A stretch of 64,000 nt of DNA from Bradyrhizobium arachidis (GCF_024758505.1 NZ_CP077970.1:3472001-3536000), one strand, 5' to 3'; shown: positions 1-9,517, counted from the stretch's first letter. Numbers and translations are program-made. The notes: generated by a model not told the origin, from the sequence alone.

Positions 1-13
1 TGTGCGGATGCGA

Positions 14-33
14 GCCGTCCCCACCCGGACGGC
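14..33. terminator. Stem-loop at left edge
   Basis: GCCGTCC and GGACGGC form a 7-bp stem around a 6-nt loop. No T-run follows. It could end a gene lying left of the window. Only the inverted repeat is observed; the terminator role is a guess. Confidence 0.3.
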
Positions 34-92
34 TTGTCCGCCAATTTCCGCAACATCCTATTGGCAGAGCGTCGCGAATGAAATGCCCGCGA

Positions 93-107
93 TTAAGACA
101 ATCTTAA
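93..107 (+). promoter_or_regulatory. CtrA-type box (perfect TTAA-N7-TTAA)
   Basis: TTAA, seven bases, TTAA, the consensus for the CtrA cell-cycle regulator in Alphaproteobacteria. It lies about 205 bp before the Hpt gene start at 313. The 312 bp left of that gene hold no credible ORF, only this box, a second box at 223-241 and the stem-loop at 14-33. The match is seen in the sequence; binding by CtrA is inferred. Confidence 0.5.
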
Positions 108-222
108 TCATCGTTAACAGGATTGGGGCGTAACGCCTTAGCAATAAATGAAATTCTCCACGGGACTCGCCGGATTGCGGCAACTTTTCGTCAATATGGC
201 GGCGGAATTGGGTAAAATATGG

Positions 223-241
223 ATAACGTTCCGTTAACCAT
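223..241 (+). promoter_or_regulatory. Second CtrA-type box with TTAACCAT half
   Basis: ATAA-N7-TTAACCAT, one mismatch in the left half and an extended TTAACCAT right half. It is 72 bp before the Hpt start at 313, a typical position for direct CtrA control. Together with the box at 93-107 this makes a tandem arrangement. Confidence 0.5.
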
Positions 242-312
242 TTCCATGGTTGGGTTGACCCCACGCTCGCCGCCGGACCGGCGGTCCGAAATGCGATGCC
301 GGGGCCCGCGCC

Positions 313-690
313 ATGATGCCTGAACTGCAACGGATGGACTGGATGCCCTCGCCGCCGCTTGCTCCGCTCGACAATCCCCTCGATCTCGACCATCTCGCGC
401 GCATGACGCTCGGCGATGCCGCGCTGGAACACGAGGTGCTCGCAATGTTCGCCGAGCAGTCGACCCGGCTGATCGCGGCGATGGCGGCTCTGCCGGCGGA
501 TGCGTCAGCGCTCGCGCACAAGCTGAAGGGCTCGGCCCGCGGGATCGGCGCCTTCGCGGTGGCCGATGCCGCAGCAGGGCTCGAATGCGCGCTCCGGACC
601 GGCGATCACCCGTCCCGTGCCTTCGCGGAGCTGAAGGAGGCGGTGGCCGAGGCGCAGGACGCGATCGAGACGATTTTGCGCCGGGCTTGA
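313..690 (+). CDS. Small Hpt-domain phosphotransfer protein
   Basis: The 125-residue product is essentially one histidine phosphotransfer domain. The motif HKLKGSA places the phospho-accepting histidine at residue 69, inside a predicted four-helix bundle (about residues 25-122). There is no kinase or receiver domain, so it would shuttle phosphate between a hybrid histidine kinase and a response regulator encoded elsewhere. Two adjacent ATGs (313 and 316) and further in-frame ATGs at 334 and 343 leave the start uncertain, because no clear ribosome site is visible. Two CtrA-type boxes lie upstream, suggesting cell-cycle control. It is much shorter than the CtrA phosphotransferase ChpT and lacks that protein's ATPase-like second domain, so I do not call it chpT. 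Confidence 0.8.
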   Translation: MMPELQRMDWMPSPPLAPLDNPLDLDHLARMTLGDAALEHEVLAMFAEQSTRLIAAMAALPADASALAHKLKGSARGIGAFAVADAAAGLECALRTGDHPSRAFAELKEAVAEAQDAIETILRRA

Positions 691-807
691 GCCGATCCCA
701 AAATCCACCGTATTGCCGGGGCTTTGCGCACTAGCGCGCCGCCTATCGACCCGTTATAGGACAGCCCGGACCCTCCTCATTCCCAGCTTCCGGCAGCACG
801 AGCGCAC

Positions 808-1128
808 ATGGCCAAAATTCACTATGTCGACCACAAGGGCGAAACCCGCACGGTAGAAGTCGAGAACGGCGCGACCGTGATGGAAGGCGCCATCCGCAAC
901 GCCATTCCCGGGATCGAGGCCGAATGCGGCGGCGCCTGCGCCTGCGCCACCTGCCACGTCTATGTCGACGAAGCCTGGCGCGAGAAGGTCGGCAGCCCGA
1001 CGCCGATGGAGGAGGACATGCTCGATTTCGGCTTCGACGTGCGCCCGAGCTCGCGCCTGTCCTGCCAGATCAAGGTGTCCGACGACCTCGACGGGCTCGT
1101 GGTGTCGACACCGGAGCGGCAGGCCTAG
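808..1128 (+). CDS. Adrenodoxin-type 2Fe-2S ferredoxin
   Basis: A 106-residue electron carrier. Cluster-ligand cysteines follow the C-x5-C-x2-C...C pattern of vertebrate/bacterial adrenodoxin-like ferredoxins: Cys40, Cys46, Cys49 and Cys86 (RLSC). An extra cysteine sits at 44. The protein has no signal peptide and should act in the cytoplasm, passing electrons to P450s or Fe-S assembly. A ferredoxin-NADP reductase is encoded 0.7 kb downstream on the same strand (1864-2892), which is a plausible partner although a thioesterase on the other strand lies between. ATG at 808 gives the standard N-terminus. Confidence 0.9.
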   Translation: MAKIHYVDHKGETRTVEVENGATVMEGAIRNAIPGIEAECGGACACATCHVYVDEAWREKVGSPTPMEEDMLDFGFDVRPSSRLSCQIKVSDDLDGLVVSTPERQA

Positions 1129-1212
1129 AGCTTCCGTTCGGAAGCTCTGGATTCTTAGTTCTGACGCGTTTTCTTGACGCGAACCGGTGTCCACTTCGCT
1201 CGAAAACGCTTT
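1127..1212. repeat. Intergenic palindromic repeat element
   Basis: The element starts with a perfect 9-bp hairpin (AGAGCTTCC / GGAAGCTCT, 1127-1148) overlapping the ferredoxin stop codon. It continues with a stretch bounded by GCGTTTTC (1166-1173) and GAAAACGC (1202-1209). I recognise this GACGCGTTTTC...GAAAACGC unit as a dispersed intergenic element of Bradyrhizobium-type genomes. It sits between convergent genes and could act as a bidirectional terminator. Recognition from memory, not a search. Confidence 0.6.
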
Positions 1213-1220
1213 GGTTTTTC

Positions 1221-1688
1221 TTACTCCTTCGGCGGCGCGACCTCGATGCCGCGCTTGTGCCAGGGTTTCAGTTTCTCCACGACTTCAGCCGTGAGCGGCG
1301 TCGGCCGCCGCGTCGCCTCGTCGATCATCACGCCCACCGACATCGCCGACGCGACGCATTTGCCTTCGGAAAACACCACCTGCTCGAAGGTGACCGAGGT
1401 CCGCCCCAGTTTCACGACGCCGAGCCCGAGCTCGATTTTCCCCGGCCAGTGCAGCTCGCTGCGGAAATGGATGTCGAGCCGCACCATGATCCACGCCAGC
1501 CCCGGTGGCGTAAGTCCGTATTCAGAGCTCTTCATCAGCGTGACGCGGCCGGTCTCGAAATAGGTGGCGTAGACCGCGTTGTTGACGTGCTGGTTGGGGT
1601 CGAGATCACCGAAGCGGACGTTGTCACTCAGCCGGTACGGAAAATCCTCCAGGCGCGGCGTCGAATCCAGGCGGCTTGGTGCATTCAC
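1221..1688 (-). CDS. Hotdog-fold acyl-CoA thioesterase
   Basis: The 155-residue protein is one 4-hydroxybenzoyl-CoA-thioesterase-like hotdog domain. The signature RFGDLDPNQHVNN (residues 25-37) contains the Asp and the HVNN stretch typical of YbgC/FadM-like acyl-CoA thioesterases. It probably hydrolyses an acyl-CoA, with the substrate unknown. Length matches the family (130-160). It lies on the minus strand between ferredoxin and ferredoxin reductase and shows no operon partner. Confidence 0.85.
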   Translation of the reverse strand: MNAPSRLDSTPRLEDFPYRLSDNVRFGDLDPNQHVNNAVYATYFETGRVTLMKSSEYGLTPPGLAWIMVRLDIHFRSELHWPGKIELGLGVVKLGRTSVTFEQVVFSEGKCVASAMSVGVMIDEATRRPTPLTAEVVEKLKPWHKRGIEVAPPKE

Positions 1689-1854
1689 CGATTGATCTCC
1701 CTCATTGTCCGCCCGTTACAGCCCAGTTATTCCGGCCCGACAAGTGGGCGGCGGGGAAGGCGGCTACCGCTTTTCTGCCTTCCCTGATCCGTTCCCGTTG
1801 GCTAGACAGATGGGGCCCTTCCTGCCCGCCGGGCCAACCGATCAAGACCGATAA

Positions 1855-2892
<1,038 letters not shown>

Positions 2893-2988
2893 CAGAGGGG
2901 CGCATACCCCCTGTTCGTGGCGCTGGAACCCTTCGCGAAATAGCCTTAGTCTGCGGCCATCCAGTCGTGGGTTAGCAAGGTGATCATA

Positions 2989-3594
2989 ATGCGGAATATC
3001 TTTTCCAGCTTCCGACTGCTCTCTGCCGTGACAGGTGCGGCGCTGACGCTCGTGATGCTCCAGCCCGCATCAGCTCAAGTTCAGCAGCAGCCGACGGCCG
3101 CCGGGCTCTGGCAGAAGATCGAGGATGGCAAGCCGGTCGGCTGGTTCCTCTTCATCGATCGCGGTGGTGTCTTCGAAGGCGTGATCGCAAAAACCTTTCC
3201 GCGGCCGGGCGACGACCCGAACGAGGCTTGCAACAAGTGCACTGACGATCGCAAGAACGCGCCGGTGCTTGGCCTGTCCTTCGTGCGCGACATGAAGCGT
3301 GACGGCTTGAAGTACGAAGGCGGCAACGTGCTCAACCCGCGCGACGGCAATATCTGGAAGGCCAACATGAAGGTCAGCCCGGACGGGCAGACGCTGACCT
3401 TGCGCGGCTATCTCGGCATTTCCCTGCTCGGCAAGGACGAGAGCTGGACCCGCCTGCCTGATGCCAACATCGCGCAGATCGATCCCGCCATCGTCGCAAA
3501 ATATCTGCCCGCGCAGGCCGCCGCCGCGGTGAAGCCGCCGGCCGCGCCGAAGAAGAACCCAGCCCCAGCAATGGCGCCCGCGCCGAAGCAGTAG
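2989..3594 (+). CDS. Exported DUF2147 family protein
   Basis: About 201 residues with an N-terminal signal peptide ending around ASAQ, then a DUF2147 domain ([15 protein letters not shown] through the ESWTR region) and an Ala/Pro/Lys-rich tail. The two cysteines in the domain (CNKC) suit a periplasmic disulphide or metal site. DUF2147 proteins are secreted and of unknown function. I chose ATG 2989 because AAGG lies 8 nt upstream; an in-frame GTG at 2980 would add three residues. Confidence 0.8.
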   Translation: MRNIFSSFRLLSAVTGAALTLVMLQPASAQVQQQPTAAGLWQKIEDGKPVGWFLFIDRGGVFEGVIAKTFPRPGDDPNEACNKCTDDRKNAPVLGLSFVRDMKRDGLKYEGGNVLNPRDGNIWKANMKVSPDGQTLTLRGYLGISLLGKDESWTRLPDANIAQIDPAIVAKYLPAQAAAAVKPPAAPKKNPAPAMAPAPKQ

Positions 3595-3811
3595 GGCTGC
3601 GAGACGGCACGCAGGGCCGTCATTCAAAGGGCTAATCGCCCCAGCAATCTGAACAGTAGTTCCCCGGACTGCGCTTTGGCTCTTGTTTTGCATAGCCTGA
3701 AGCCAAAGCTGCTGGGGGAGCGAATCGCTGTTTCCACGCCTGCTGCAACCCTGCAGCCGGAGGACAGCGGCGCTTGCGCCCCGCGGCGAACACGATCCGC
3801 GGAGACGACGA

Positions 3812-4165
3812 ATGCCTGCGAGACTGCGTGCGGCTTTGGTGCTCGGGCTCATGGCCGGGCTCGCCAATTCGGCACTGGCGCGCGATGACGGCCGTTTTGC
3901 CAATTCGCCGCTAAAACCCTGGTTCGAAAGCCTGCACAGCGAATTCGGGGCATGCTGCTCCGATGCCGACGGTTACGTGCTGGCTGATGCCGATTGGGAA
4001 TCCTATCAGGGCAAGTACCGCGTGATGATCGACAATGTGTGGGTCATCGTGCCTGACGGCGCGGTGCTCACGCAGCCGAACAAGATCGGCCGCACGATGG
4101 TGTGGAAGCACTATATCGACGGCCACCCGCGCGTGCGCTGCTTCATGCCGGGCAGCATGACGTAG
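3812..4165 (+). CDS. Small exported protein of unknown function
   Basis: 117 residues. A signal peptide (RAALVLGLMAGLANSALA) is followed by about 90 residues with a Cys-Cys pair (GACCSD) and a third cysteine near the end (VRCFMPG). GGAGACG upstream supports the start. Similar small secreted proteins are common in Bradyrhizobium, but I cannot name a function. A remnant of a second copy of its 3' end (DGRPRIRCFMPGSMT-stop) lies at 8440-8501; see the scar described there. Confidence 0.7.
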   Translation: MPARLRAALVLGLMAGLANSALARDDGRFANSPLKPWFESLHSEFGACCSDADGYVLADADWESYQGKYRVMIDNVWVIVPDGAVLTQPNKIGRTMVWKHYIDGHPRVRCFMPGSMT

Positions 4166-4178
4166 TTTTCCTATATTT

Positions 4179-4275
4179 GAGCATGATCTCCGCGCAAACG
4201 CGTTCCGCGTTTGTCGCGAGGGAAAACCGCGTCACACTTTTCGCTAACGCGGCCCTTCGGGTCCGGATCATGCTC
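4179..4275. repeat. Intergenic repeat with terminal inverted repeats
   Basis: The 97-bp element is bounded by a perfect 10-bp inverted repeat, GAGCATGATC (4179-4188) and GATCATGCTC (4266-4275). Internally it carries CGCAAACGCGTTCCGCGTTTG and AACCGCG/CGCGG-type palindromes. I recognise it as a dispersed element found many times in Bradyrhizobium genomes. It abuts the stop codon of the TonB receptor gene, sharing one base with it, and follows the small exported-protein gene, so it could terminate both convergent transcripts. Confidence 0.65.
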
Positions 4276-6527
4276 TAGAACCTGTACGTCACGCTGCCGA
4301 GCACGGTGCGGCCGATGCCGTAAAAGCAGTCGCCGCGTGCCAGGCACGTGGTGACGTGGCGCTTGTCGAAGAGGTTGCTGGCGTTGACCTGTAACCGCCA
4401 CGGACCGTTGTCGTAGCGGACCATGGCGTCGAACAACGTGTAGTCCGGCGTTCGGATGGTGTCGGTGCCGTCCCAGGACTGTCCGATATAGCGTACGCCG
4501 CCGCCGACGGTGACGCCGGGCAGGCCGAGCACCGTCAGGCGATATTTTGCCCACAGCGAGGCCTGCTGCTCCGGCACGGTCTCGACATGCTTGCCGGCAT
4601 TGTCGCCGCTTTCGACGCGCGCATCGAGATAGGTGTAGGCGGCGATGAGGTCGAGATCCGGCGTGACGCGCGTCAGCACCTCGAGTTCCGCGCCGCGAAT
4701 GCGCACCTTGCCGGTCTGGACCGAGAGCAGCGGATTGTCGGGGTCGCTTGCCAGCCGGTTTCGCTCTGTCGTATCGAAGATCGCGCCGTTGATCGCGTTG
4801 CCGGGCGCGGGATTGTACTTGAAGCCGAGCTCGACCATTTCGCCGCGCTGAGGCGCGCAGACGGTTGCGCAGACCGCTGCGCCAAAGATCGGATTGAACG
4901 ATTGCGCATAAGTCACGTAGGGCGTCAGGCCAAACGGAAGTTCGTACATCAGCGCGGCGCGGCCGGTCGTCGCCTGGTGGGTCTCGACCGGCAAGCCCTG
5001 CGTAGCGCTGGTAACGTAGTCGTGGCGCAGGCCGAGGACCGCGAGCCATGGTCCCAACCGCAACTGGTCCTGCGCATAGATGCCGAGCTGGCTCTGTTTC
5101 AATTCCGGCTCGGCGCTCATGGCCGGCGGTGCGATGCCGGTATAGACCGGCGCGTAGAGGTCGAACGGCGTCGCATCATAGTCGCCGCCGGATGACGCGC
5201 GTTCCCTGAAATTGCGATAGTCGACGCCGAACAGCGTCTTGTGCTGGACGGGGCCGGTTGTGAACTTCAGCTCGGCGTTGCTGTCGGAGGTGAGGGTGTC
5301 CTTGACGCTGTCGCGGGCCCAGACGAAGCGTGCCACCGTGCGCCGCGCGGGATCGAGGAACGGATTGTCCGGGTTCGTGTACACGTCCGGATACATGCCG
5401 TGATAGATGCCCTCGACATGGGTGTAGCGCACGTTCTGCCGGACCGTGAGCGCATCGTTGAAGCGATGCTCGAACAGGCTGGAGATCGCGCCGGTTTCGG
5501 TCTGGTAGCGGTCCCAGCCCGGCTCACTGGTGAAGCGGTTGACCGGAATGAAGCCGTTGGGACCGGGATAGAGCGTGCCTTCATGCGGCAGGAAGGCGGT
5601 GGTCGAACCGGTCTTGTCCTTCTGATAGGTGCCGAGCACGGTCCAACTGGTGTTGTTGGTCGGCCGCCATGTCAGCGAGGGCGCGAGCAGGATGCGGTCG
5701 TCCTTGACATAGTCGGTCTGTGTGTCGCTGTCGCGGAACACGCCGACGAAGCGGTAGAGCCACTCACCGTCCCTGGTCAGCTTGCCCGTGGAGTCGAGCT
5801 GCACCTGCTTGCGATTGAAGCTGCCATACTGCACGCCGATCTCGTTGGCGCTTTCGGCCTGCGGCCGCTTCGAGATCAGGTTCAACAGGCCTGCCGTCGA
5901 GGTGTCGCCGTAGAGCACGGAGGAGGGGCCGCGCAACACCTCGATGCGCTCGAGCGTGTAGGGATCGGGCCGCCATTCGTTGAACAGCCAGGTGTTCACC
6001 ACGCGCGTGCCGTCGAGATAGATGTTGGGATCCTGGCCGCGGACGCGCGGATAGTCGCCGCGCGAATCCGCGCCATAGGCATCCGCAAACACGCCGGGCA
6101 CATAGCGCAACGACTCCTGCACATTGGTCGCGCCCTGGTCGATGACGCGGTCGGCGGTGACGACGGTGATCGATTGCGGCGTCTCACGCAGCGGCGTGTC
6201 GGTCTTGGTACCGGTCGCGCTGCGGCTCGCGACATAGCCGCGCACGGGGCCCGTCGCGGTTTCGCCGGCGCCGGCGCCTTGCCCCGCCACGGCTGCATCA
6301 TTATTCGCCGGCGCGCGCTGAGCCTGGCGGCGGCGGCTTGCTGCTTGCGCAGCCTGGCGCGCGCGAGTCTGGTTGGCGCGCACAGCGGGACGCGACGACT
6401 GCTCGACGACGACGGGCGGCAAGTCCTGCGGCGCGGGTTGAGCCTCTGCTTCGGCGAACGCCATCATGCCGGCCAGCATCGGCAGCACGCTGCCGAGAAT
6501 TCCCGTCGTCTTCAGATATGTTGTCAT
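4275..6527 (-). CDS. TonB-dependent siderophore receptor
   Basis: About 750 residues: signal peptide (ending near AEAEA), a Pro/Gln/Arg/Ala-rich linker, a plug domain (from TPLRETPQSITVV through IEVLRGPSSVLYG and GLLNLISKRP) and a 22-strand barrel ending in the outer-membrane signature SVTYRF. The plug motifs place it with the FhuA/FoxA ferric-siderophore receptor group. It would import an iron chelate across the outer membrane using TonB-ExbBD energy encoded elsewhere. I chose ATG 6527 (GGGG nearby); ATG 6542 and TTG 6563 are in frame upstream. A possible Irr-type iron-control motif lies at 6617-6641. Confidence 0.88.
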   Translation of the reverse strand: MTTYLKTTGILGSVLPMLAGMMAFAEAEAQPAPQDLPPVVVEQSSRPAVRANQTRARQAAQAASRRRQAQRAPANNDAAVAGQGAGAGETATGPVRGYVASRSATGTKTDTPLRETPQSITVVTADRVIDQGATNVQESLRYVPGVFADAYGADSRGDYPRVRGQDPNIYLDGTRVVNTWLFNEWRPDPYTLERIEVLRGPSSVLYGDTSTAGLLNLISKRPQAESANEIGVQYGSFNRKQVQLDSTGKLTRDGEWLYRFVGVFRDSDTQTDYVKDDRILLAPSLTWRPTNNTSWTVLGTYQKDKTGSTTAFLPHEGTLYPGPNGFIPVNRFTSEPGWDRYQTETGAISSLFEHRFNDALTVRQNVRYTHVEGIYHGMYPDVYTNPDNPFLDPARRTVARFVWARDSVKDTLTSDSNAELKFTTGPVQHKTLFGVDYRNFRERASSGGDYDATPFDLYAPVYTGIAPPAMSAEPELKQSQLGIYAQDQLRLGPWLAVLGLRHDYVTSATQGLPVETHQATTGRAALMYELPFGLTPYVTYAQSFNPIFGAAVCATVCAPQRGEMVELGFKYNPAPGNAINGAIFDTTERNRLASDPDNPLLSVQTGKVRIRGAELEVLTRVTPDLDLIAAYTYLDARVESGDNAGKHVETVPEQQASLWAKYRLTVLGLPGVTVGGGVRYIGQSWDGTDTIRTPDYTLFDAMVRYDNGPWRLQVNASNLFDKRHVTTCLARGDCFYGIGRTVLGSVTYRF

Positions 6528-6616
6528 TCGCGACCCCATCATTTCGGTGGGGACGACTAACAAGCACCATCGTCACGCTGAAGAGCCGGAGGGACGCAAC
6601 GGCCCCTCAATCACCC

Positions 6617-6641
6617 GTTTTAGAATTAGTATTCCTGTAAA
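6617..6641 (-). promoter_or_regulatory. Possible Irr/ICE-like iron-control motif
   Basis: Upstream of the siderophore receptor, the minus strand reads TTTACAGGAATACTAATTC followed by TAAA. The right half TTCTAAA equals half of the iron control element as I remember it (TTTAGAA-N3-TTCTAAA), but the left half is broken by an insertion. The rest of the 6564-6902 gap (339 bp, divergent) shows no other clear signal. Weak candidate only. Confidence 0.28.
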
Positions 6642-6902
6642 CGGAACGCACGCCGCTTGATGCGAACGCGCGCATGCATGAGAGTTAGCGTGGGGGCGTG
6701 CGTCTCCACACCAGCGCTCACATCATCCGAGCCCCAATGTTCGGCCAAAGTGCTGCGCACGCATCTGCAAGATGACGGAAAGAGTTTGGTGACGACGTTT
6801 CAGTCGCCTTGATGAACTGCGACAATATTCTTCCTTCGAATGCGCTCCTCAGTGGGCGCACGCGCGTTATCATCGGGGCGGCGCGAATTTGCGGAGGAAG
6901 GA

Positions 6903-8402
6903 ATGGGTATCGAGGCAGAACTGAAATTCCGCATCCCCGCCCGCAATCTGAAGGCGCTGCGCCGGATTCCCGGAGCCAAGTTCGGCCCTCGATCTGAAAC
7001 CGATCTGGTCTCGACCTATTTCGATACCGCGAACCACAAGCTGAAGCGCCGTGGCCTGACGCTTCGCGTCAGACAAAATGGCAAGACGAACATCCAGACC
7101 ATCAAATCGGCCAACGGCGCGCAATTTGGTCGCGACGAATGGGAAACGGAGATCAAGGACAGTGCGCCTGACCTTGGCAAAGCCAAAGGCACGCCGGTCG
7201 AGCCGCTCGCGACCAGGAAGTTGCGCCGCAAGCTGAAGCCCGTGTTCGAGACCTCGGTCCATCGTACCACAGTGCCTTTGCGCACCCGACGAAGCGAGAT
7301 CGAGCTTGCCGTCGATCGCGGTCGCATCACGGCGGGACGCCGTTCGAGCCCCATCGAGGAGGTTGAGCTCGAGCTCAAGAGCGGCCGGCCGGTCGATCTG
7401 TTCCGGATCGCCAGGGCGCTGCAGCGCAAGTCCGGGGCCGAGCTCGATCTGCGCTCGAAGGCAGAGCGGGGATATGATCTCCTCCGGAACAGCGGCCATC
7501 CAGTCACCGCCGTCGAGCCAATCGAGCTGAAGCCTGGCCTGACCCCAGGTGAGGTGTTTCGCTTGATCGGGCGCGCCGCGTTCCGGCATTTTTCGGCCAA
7601 CGTGGACCCGGTCCGCAACGGCGATCCGGAAGGCATCCATCAGATGCGGGTTGGACTGCGGCGGCTGCGTACGGCCATATCGCTGTTCTCAAAAGTCCTC
7701 ACCGGCGCCGGAATGGAAAGCATCAAGACCGAGCTGAAATGGCTCACGTCGGAGCTTGCGCCTGCGCGGGAGATCGACGTCTTCGTGACGGAAAACGTCG
7801 AACCGGCGACGCACGACGCATTGCTGCATCGGGGCGGCAAGGCGATCAAGAAAGAGTTCTCAGCGAGGCGCAAAGCCGCATTCGCGCGTGCGGCAAAGGC
7901 GGTCAATTCGCAGCGCTACCGGTCGTTGCTGATCGACACCCTGCAATGGATCGAAGCGAAACAAACGGTGGCGACCGGGGATGCCGGAGCGCGGATTGAC
8001 GAATATGCCGACGACCTGCTGCGTCGCCGCATCAAGAAGGCACGCAAGGATGGCCGGCATCTCGGCGAGATGTCGATCCCGGAGCGGCACAAGTTCCGTA
8101 TCAGGATCAAGAAGGTCAGATATGCAATCGAGTTCCTTGAAAGCCTTTATCCGGGCAAGCGCGAACAGAGACGGCTCGCGCGCATGTCAAAGCATCTCAA
8201 GCGGATTCAGGACGCGTTGGGCTCGCTCAATGACTTCGCCGCACATCGCGAGATCGCCGTCGATGCCGCGCTCAATGAGTCCCGTCGAAATGGCCGAGTG
8301 CGCGCTTTTGCATCGGGCATAGTGCTCGGCCGCGAGGATCAGGCGATCAAGCCGCTGATGAAGGTCGCGACCAGGGAAGCGCGCGGGCTCGCCGCATTTT
8401 GA
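6903..8402 (+). CDS. CYTH-CHAD protein (inorganic triphosphatase-like)
   Basis: About 499 residues in two domains. The CYTH domain (residues 1-200) begins with the signature EAELKF and has the DLVSTYFDT and ELKSG strands of triphosphate tunnel enzymes. The CHAD domain (about 220-495), rich in conserved His and Arg/Lys, has IHQMRVGLRRLRTA and RIRIKKVRYAIEF. Such fusions are related to E. coli YgiF, which hydrolyses tripolyphosphate; CHAD domains bind polyphosphate. GGAGGAAGG at 6891-6900 fixes the start at ATG 6903 rather than an upstream in-frame ATG at 6840. Confidence 0.88.
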   Translation: MGIEAELKFRIPARNLKALRRIPGAKFGPRSETDLVSTYFDTANHKLKRRGLTLRVRQNGKTNIQTIKSANGAQFGRDEWETEIKDSAPDLGKAKGTPVEPLATRKLRRKLKPVFETSVHRTTVPLRTRRSEIELAVDRGRITAGRRSSPIEEVELELKSGRPVDLFRIARALQRKSGAELDLRSKAERGYDLLRNSGHPVTAVEPIELKPGLTPGEVFRLIGRAAFRHFSANVDPVRNGDPEGIHQMRVGLRRLRTAISLFSKVLTGAGMESIKTELKWLTSELAPAREIDVFVTENVEPATHDALLHRGGKAIKKEFSARRKAAFARAAKAVNSQRYRSLLIDTLQWIEAKQTVATGDAGARIDEYADDLLRRRIKKARKDGRHLGEMSIPERHKFRIRIKKVRYAIEFLESLYPGKREQRRLARMSKHLKRIQDALGSLNDFAAHREIAVDAALNESRRNGRVRAFASGIVLGREDQAIKPLMKVATREARGLAAF

Positions 8403-8408
8403 TCGGGA

Positions 8409-8442
8409 TCAGGTCACTGGCGCGGGGTTGAACAGCGTGAGA
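8409..8442 (-). pseudogene. Remnant of garD 3' end
   Basis: On the minus strand this stretch encodes [14 protein letters not shown], the exact C-terminus of the galactarate dehydratase gene at 12919-14460. Bases 8413-8442 match 12923-12952 at 29 of 30 positions. Homology stops just beyond 8442, where a remnant of another gene begins without a spacer. It is too short to encode anything and is best read as a recombination scar. Confidence 0.75.
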
Positions 8443-8501
8443 AGCGCTCTGTCGACGGCCGTCCGCGCATTCGCTGCTTCATGCCGGGCAGCATGACGTG
8501 A
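8440..8501 (+). pseudogene. Remnant of the 3812-4165 gene 3' end
   Basis: The plus strand reads KRSVDGRPRIRCFMPGSMT-stop, matching the C-terminus KHYIDGHPRVRCFMPGSMT of the small exported protein gene ending at 4165. The last 48 bases differ at only a few positions. The fragment begins exactly where the garD remnant (8409-8442) ends. No start or upstream body is present. Confidence 0.75.
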
Positions 8502-8533
8502 AGCGCCTTCTTGCTTGCGTCCGGCGGCGTGGA

Positions 8534-9517
8534 TCATCGCAGGCGGAATGCGGCGGAGCGGATGTCGGAGGGAGTCGCGTTGTAGGCGCGGCGGAACGCC
8601 CTGTTGAAATAGGAGATGTCGCTGAAGCCGCAATCGAAGGCGACCGCACTGATCGTGCGGGTCGCCAGGTCCGGGTCCTTCAGCATCTGCAGCGCGCATT
8701 CCAGCCGGCGGGCCATCACGAACTCCGAGAAGCTGGTGCCGTCACGCTCGAACAGCTTGTGCACGTAGCGCGGCGAGACGCCGTGGCGCAACGCGACGCT
8801 CGCCGCCGACAGTTCGTGATCGCCGACGTTCTTGCGAATGTCGGTCTTGATGGCCTGAAGCCGTGCGGCCGCAACGCCGCGCCGTTCCGCTTCGTGCGCC
8901 ACGTCGGCGCTCGTGCCGAGCGCGAGCGCCGCGAGATCAATGATGTGGCTCGCGACCGCTTGTGCGATCGAGGGGTCATCGAGCGGACCCGCCGCATGAA
9001 GCGCATTCACATACTGCACGAGCAGTCGAAGCGCGCCATTCTCGGCAGGGATCTGGCTCGCATAGGCTGAATCGAGATCCTGCACCAGCGCCGCAAGTTC
9101 CGGCCGGGGCAGCACGATGGTCAGGAATTGTCCGGGGCGGTGCATCGTGCTGATCGACGGATCGGTGCCGGAGATCACGACGGCCGTGCCGGGACGGCCG
9201 ATGATCTCGCGTCCGAGCTGCCGCGTGGTCGAGGCGCCACTGATCAATACCGAGAGGCCAAAGCCGTCCCGGGCGCCGACGAGGTGCTGCCGGGTGAGGT
9301 GATAATGCGCAGGCGATCGCGATCCAGCGACGAGGCCGATGCCCGGCAGGCTCTGGAAGGTCACGCTGGCATGAAACGGCTCATCGCCGATCGGCTCGAT
9401 GTCCACATTCGCGATGCTGCGGCCGTAGAACTCGCGCCATTTGGCGAGGCGTTGCCGGGCGGGGAATGCGTCTGTGGAGATCCGGGCCGGAGCAAAGGGT
9501 GATTTGGGCGGGGCCAT
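8534..9517 (-). CDS. AraC-family transcriptional regulator
   Basis: 327 residues. The N-terminal 200 residues resemble the AraC-binding-like sensor domain of the OxyR-independent, cupin-like type. The C-terminal ~100 residues form the double helix-turn-helix: first HTH around ELSAASVALRHGVSPRYVHKLF, second around TISAVAFDCGFSDISYFNRAFRRAYNATPSDIR, the latter being the classic AraC signature. The ligand is not evident. It is transcribed away from the two outer-membrane protein genes to its right, so it could control them; direct repeats at 11378-11411 have the 21-bp spacing typical of AraC-family sites. Confidence 0.9.
   Translation of the reverse strand: MAPPKSPFAPARISTDAFPARQRLAKWREFYGRSIANVDIEPIGDEPFHASVTFQSLPGIGLVAGSRSPAHYHLTRQHLVGARDGFGLSVLISGASTTRQLGREIIGRPGTAVVISGTDPSISTMHRPGQFLTIVLPRPELAALVQDLDSAYASQIPAENGALRLLVQYVNALHAAGPLDDPSIAQAVASHIIDLAALALGTSADVAHEAERRGVAAARLQAIKTDIRKNVGDHELSAASVALRHGVSPRYVHKLFERDGTSFSEFVMARRLECALQMLKDPDLATRTISAVAFDCGFSDISYFNRAFRRAYNATPSDIRSAAFRLR

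Noticed and set aside
313..690. ChpT, the CtrA phosphotransferase
   Set aside because: Only 125 residues with a standard monomeric Hpt signature; ChpT is a larger dimer with an ATPase-like domain.
5241..6560. A 439-codon open frame opposite the TonB receptor
   Set aside because: It mirrors a clear receptor gene, has no recognisable domain and has shadow-like Arg/Ala/Gly composition.
4179..8501. Genomic island with attachment sites at gene 3' ends
   Set aside because: The duplicated 3' tail at 8440-8501 would fit, but there is no integrase, tRNA or mobility gene, and the fused garD tail is better explained by a duplication junction.
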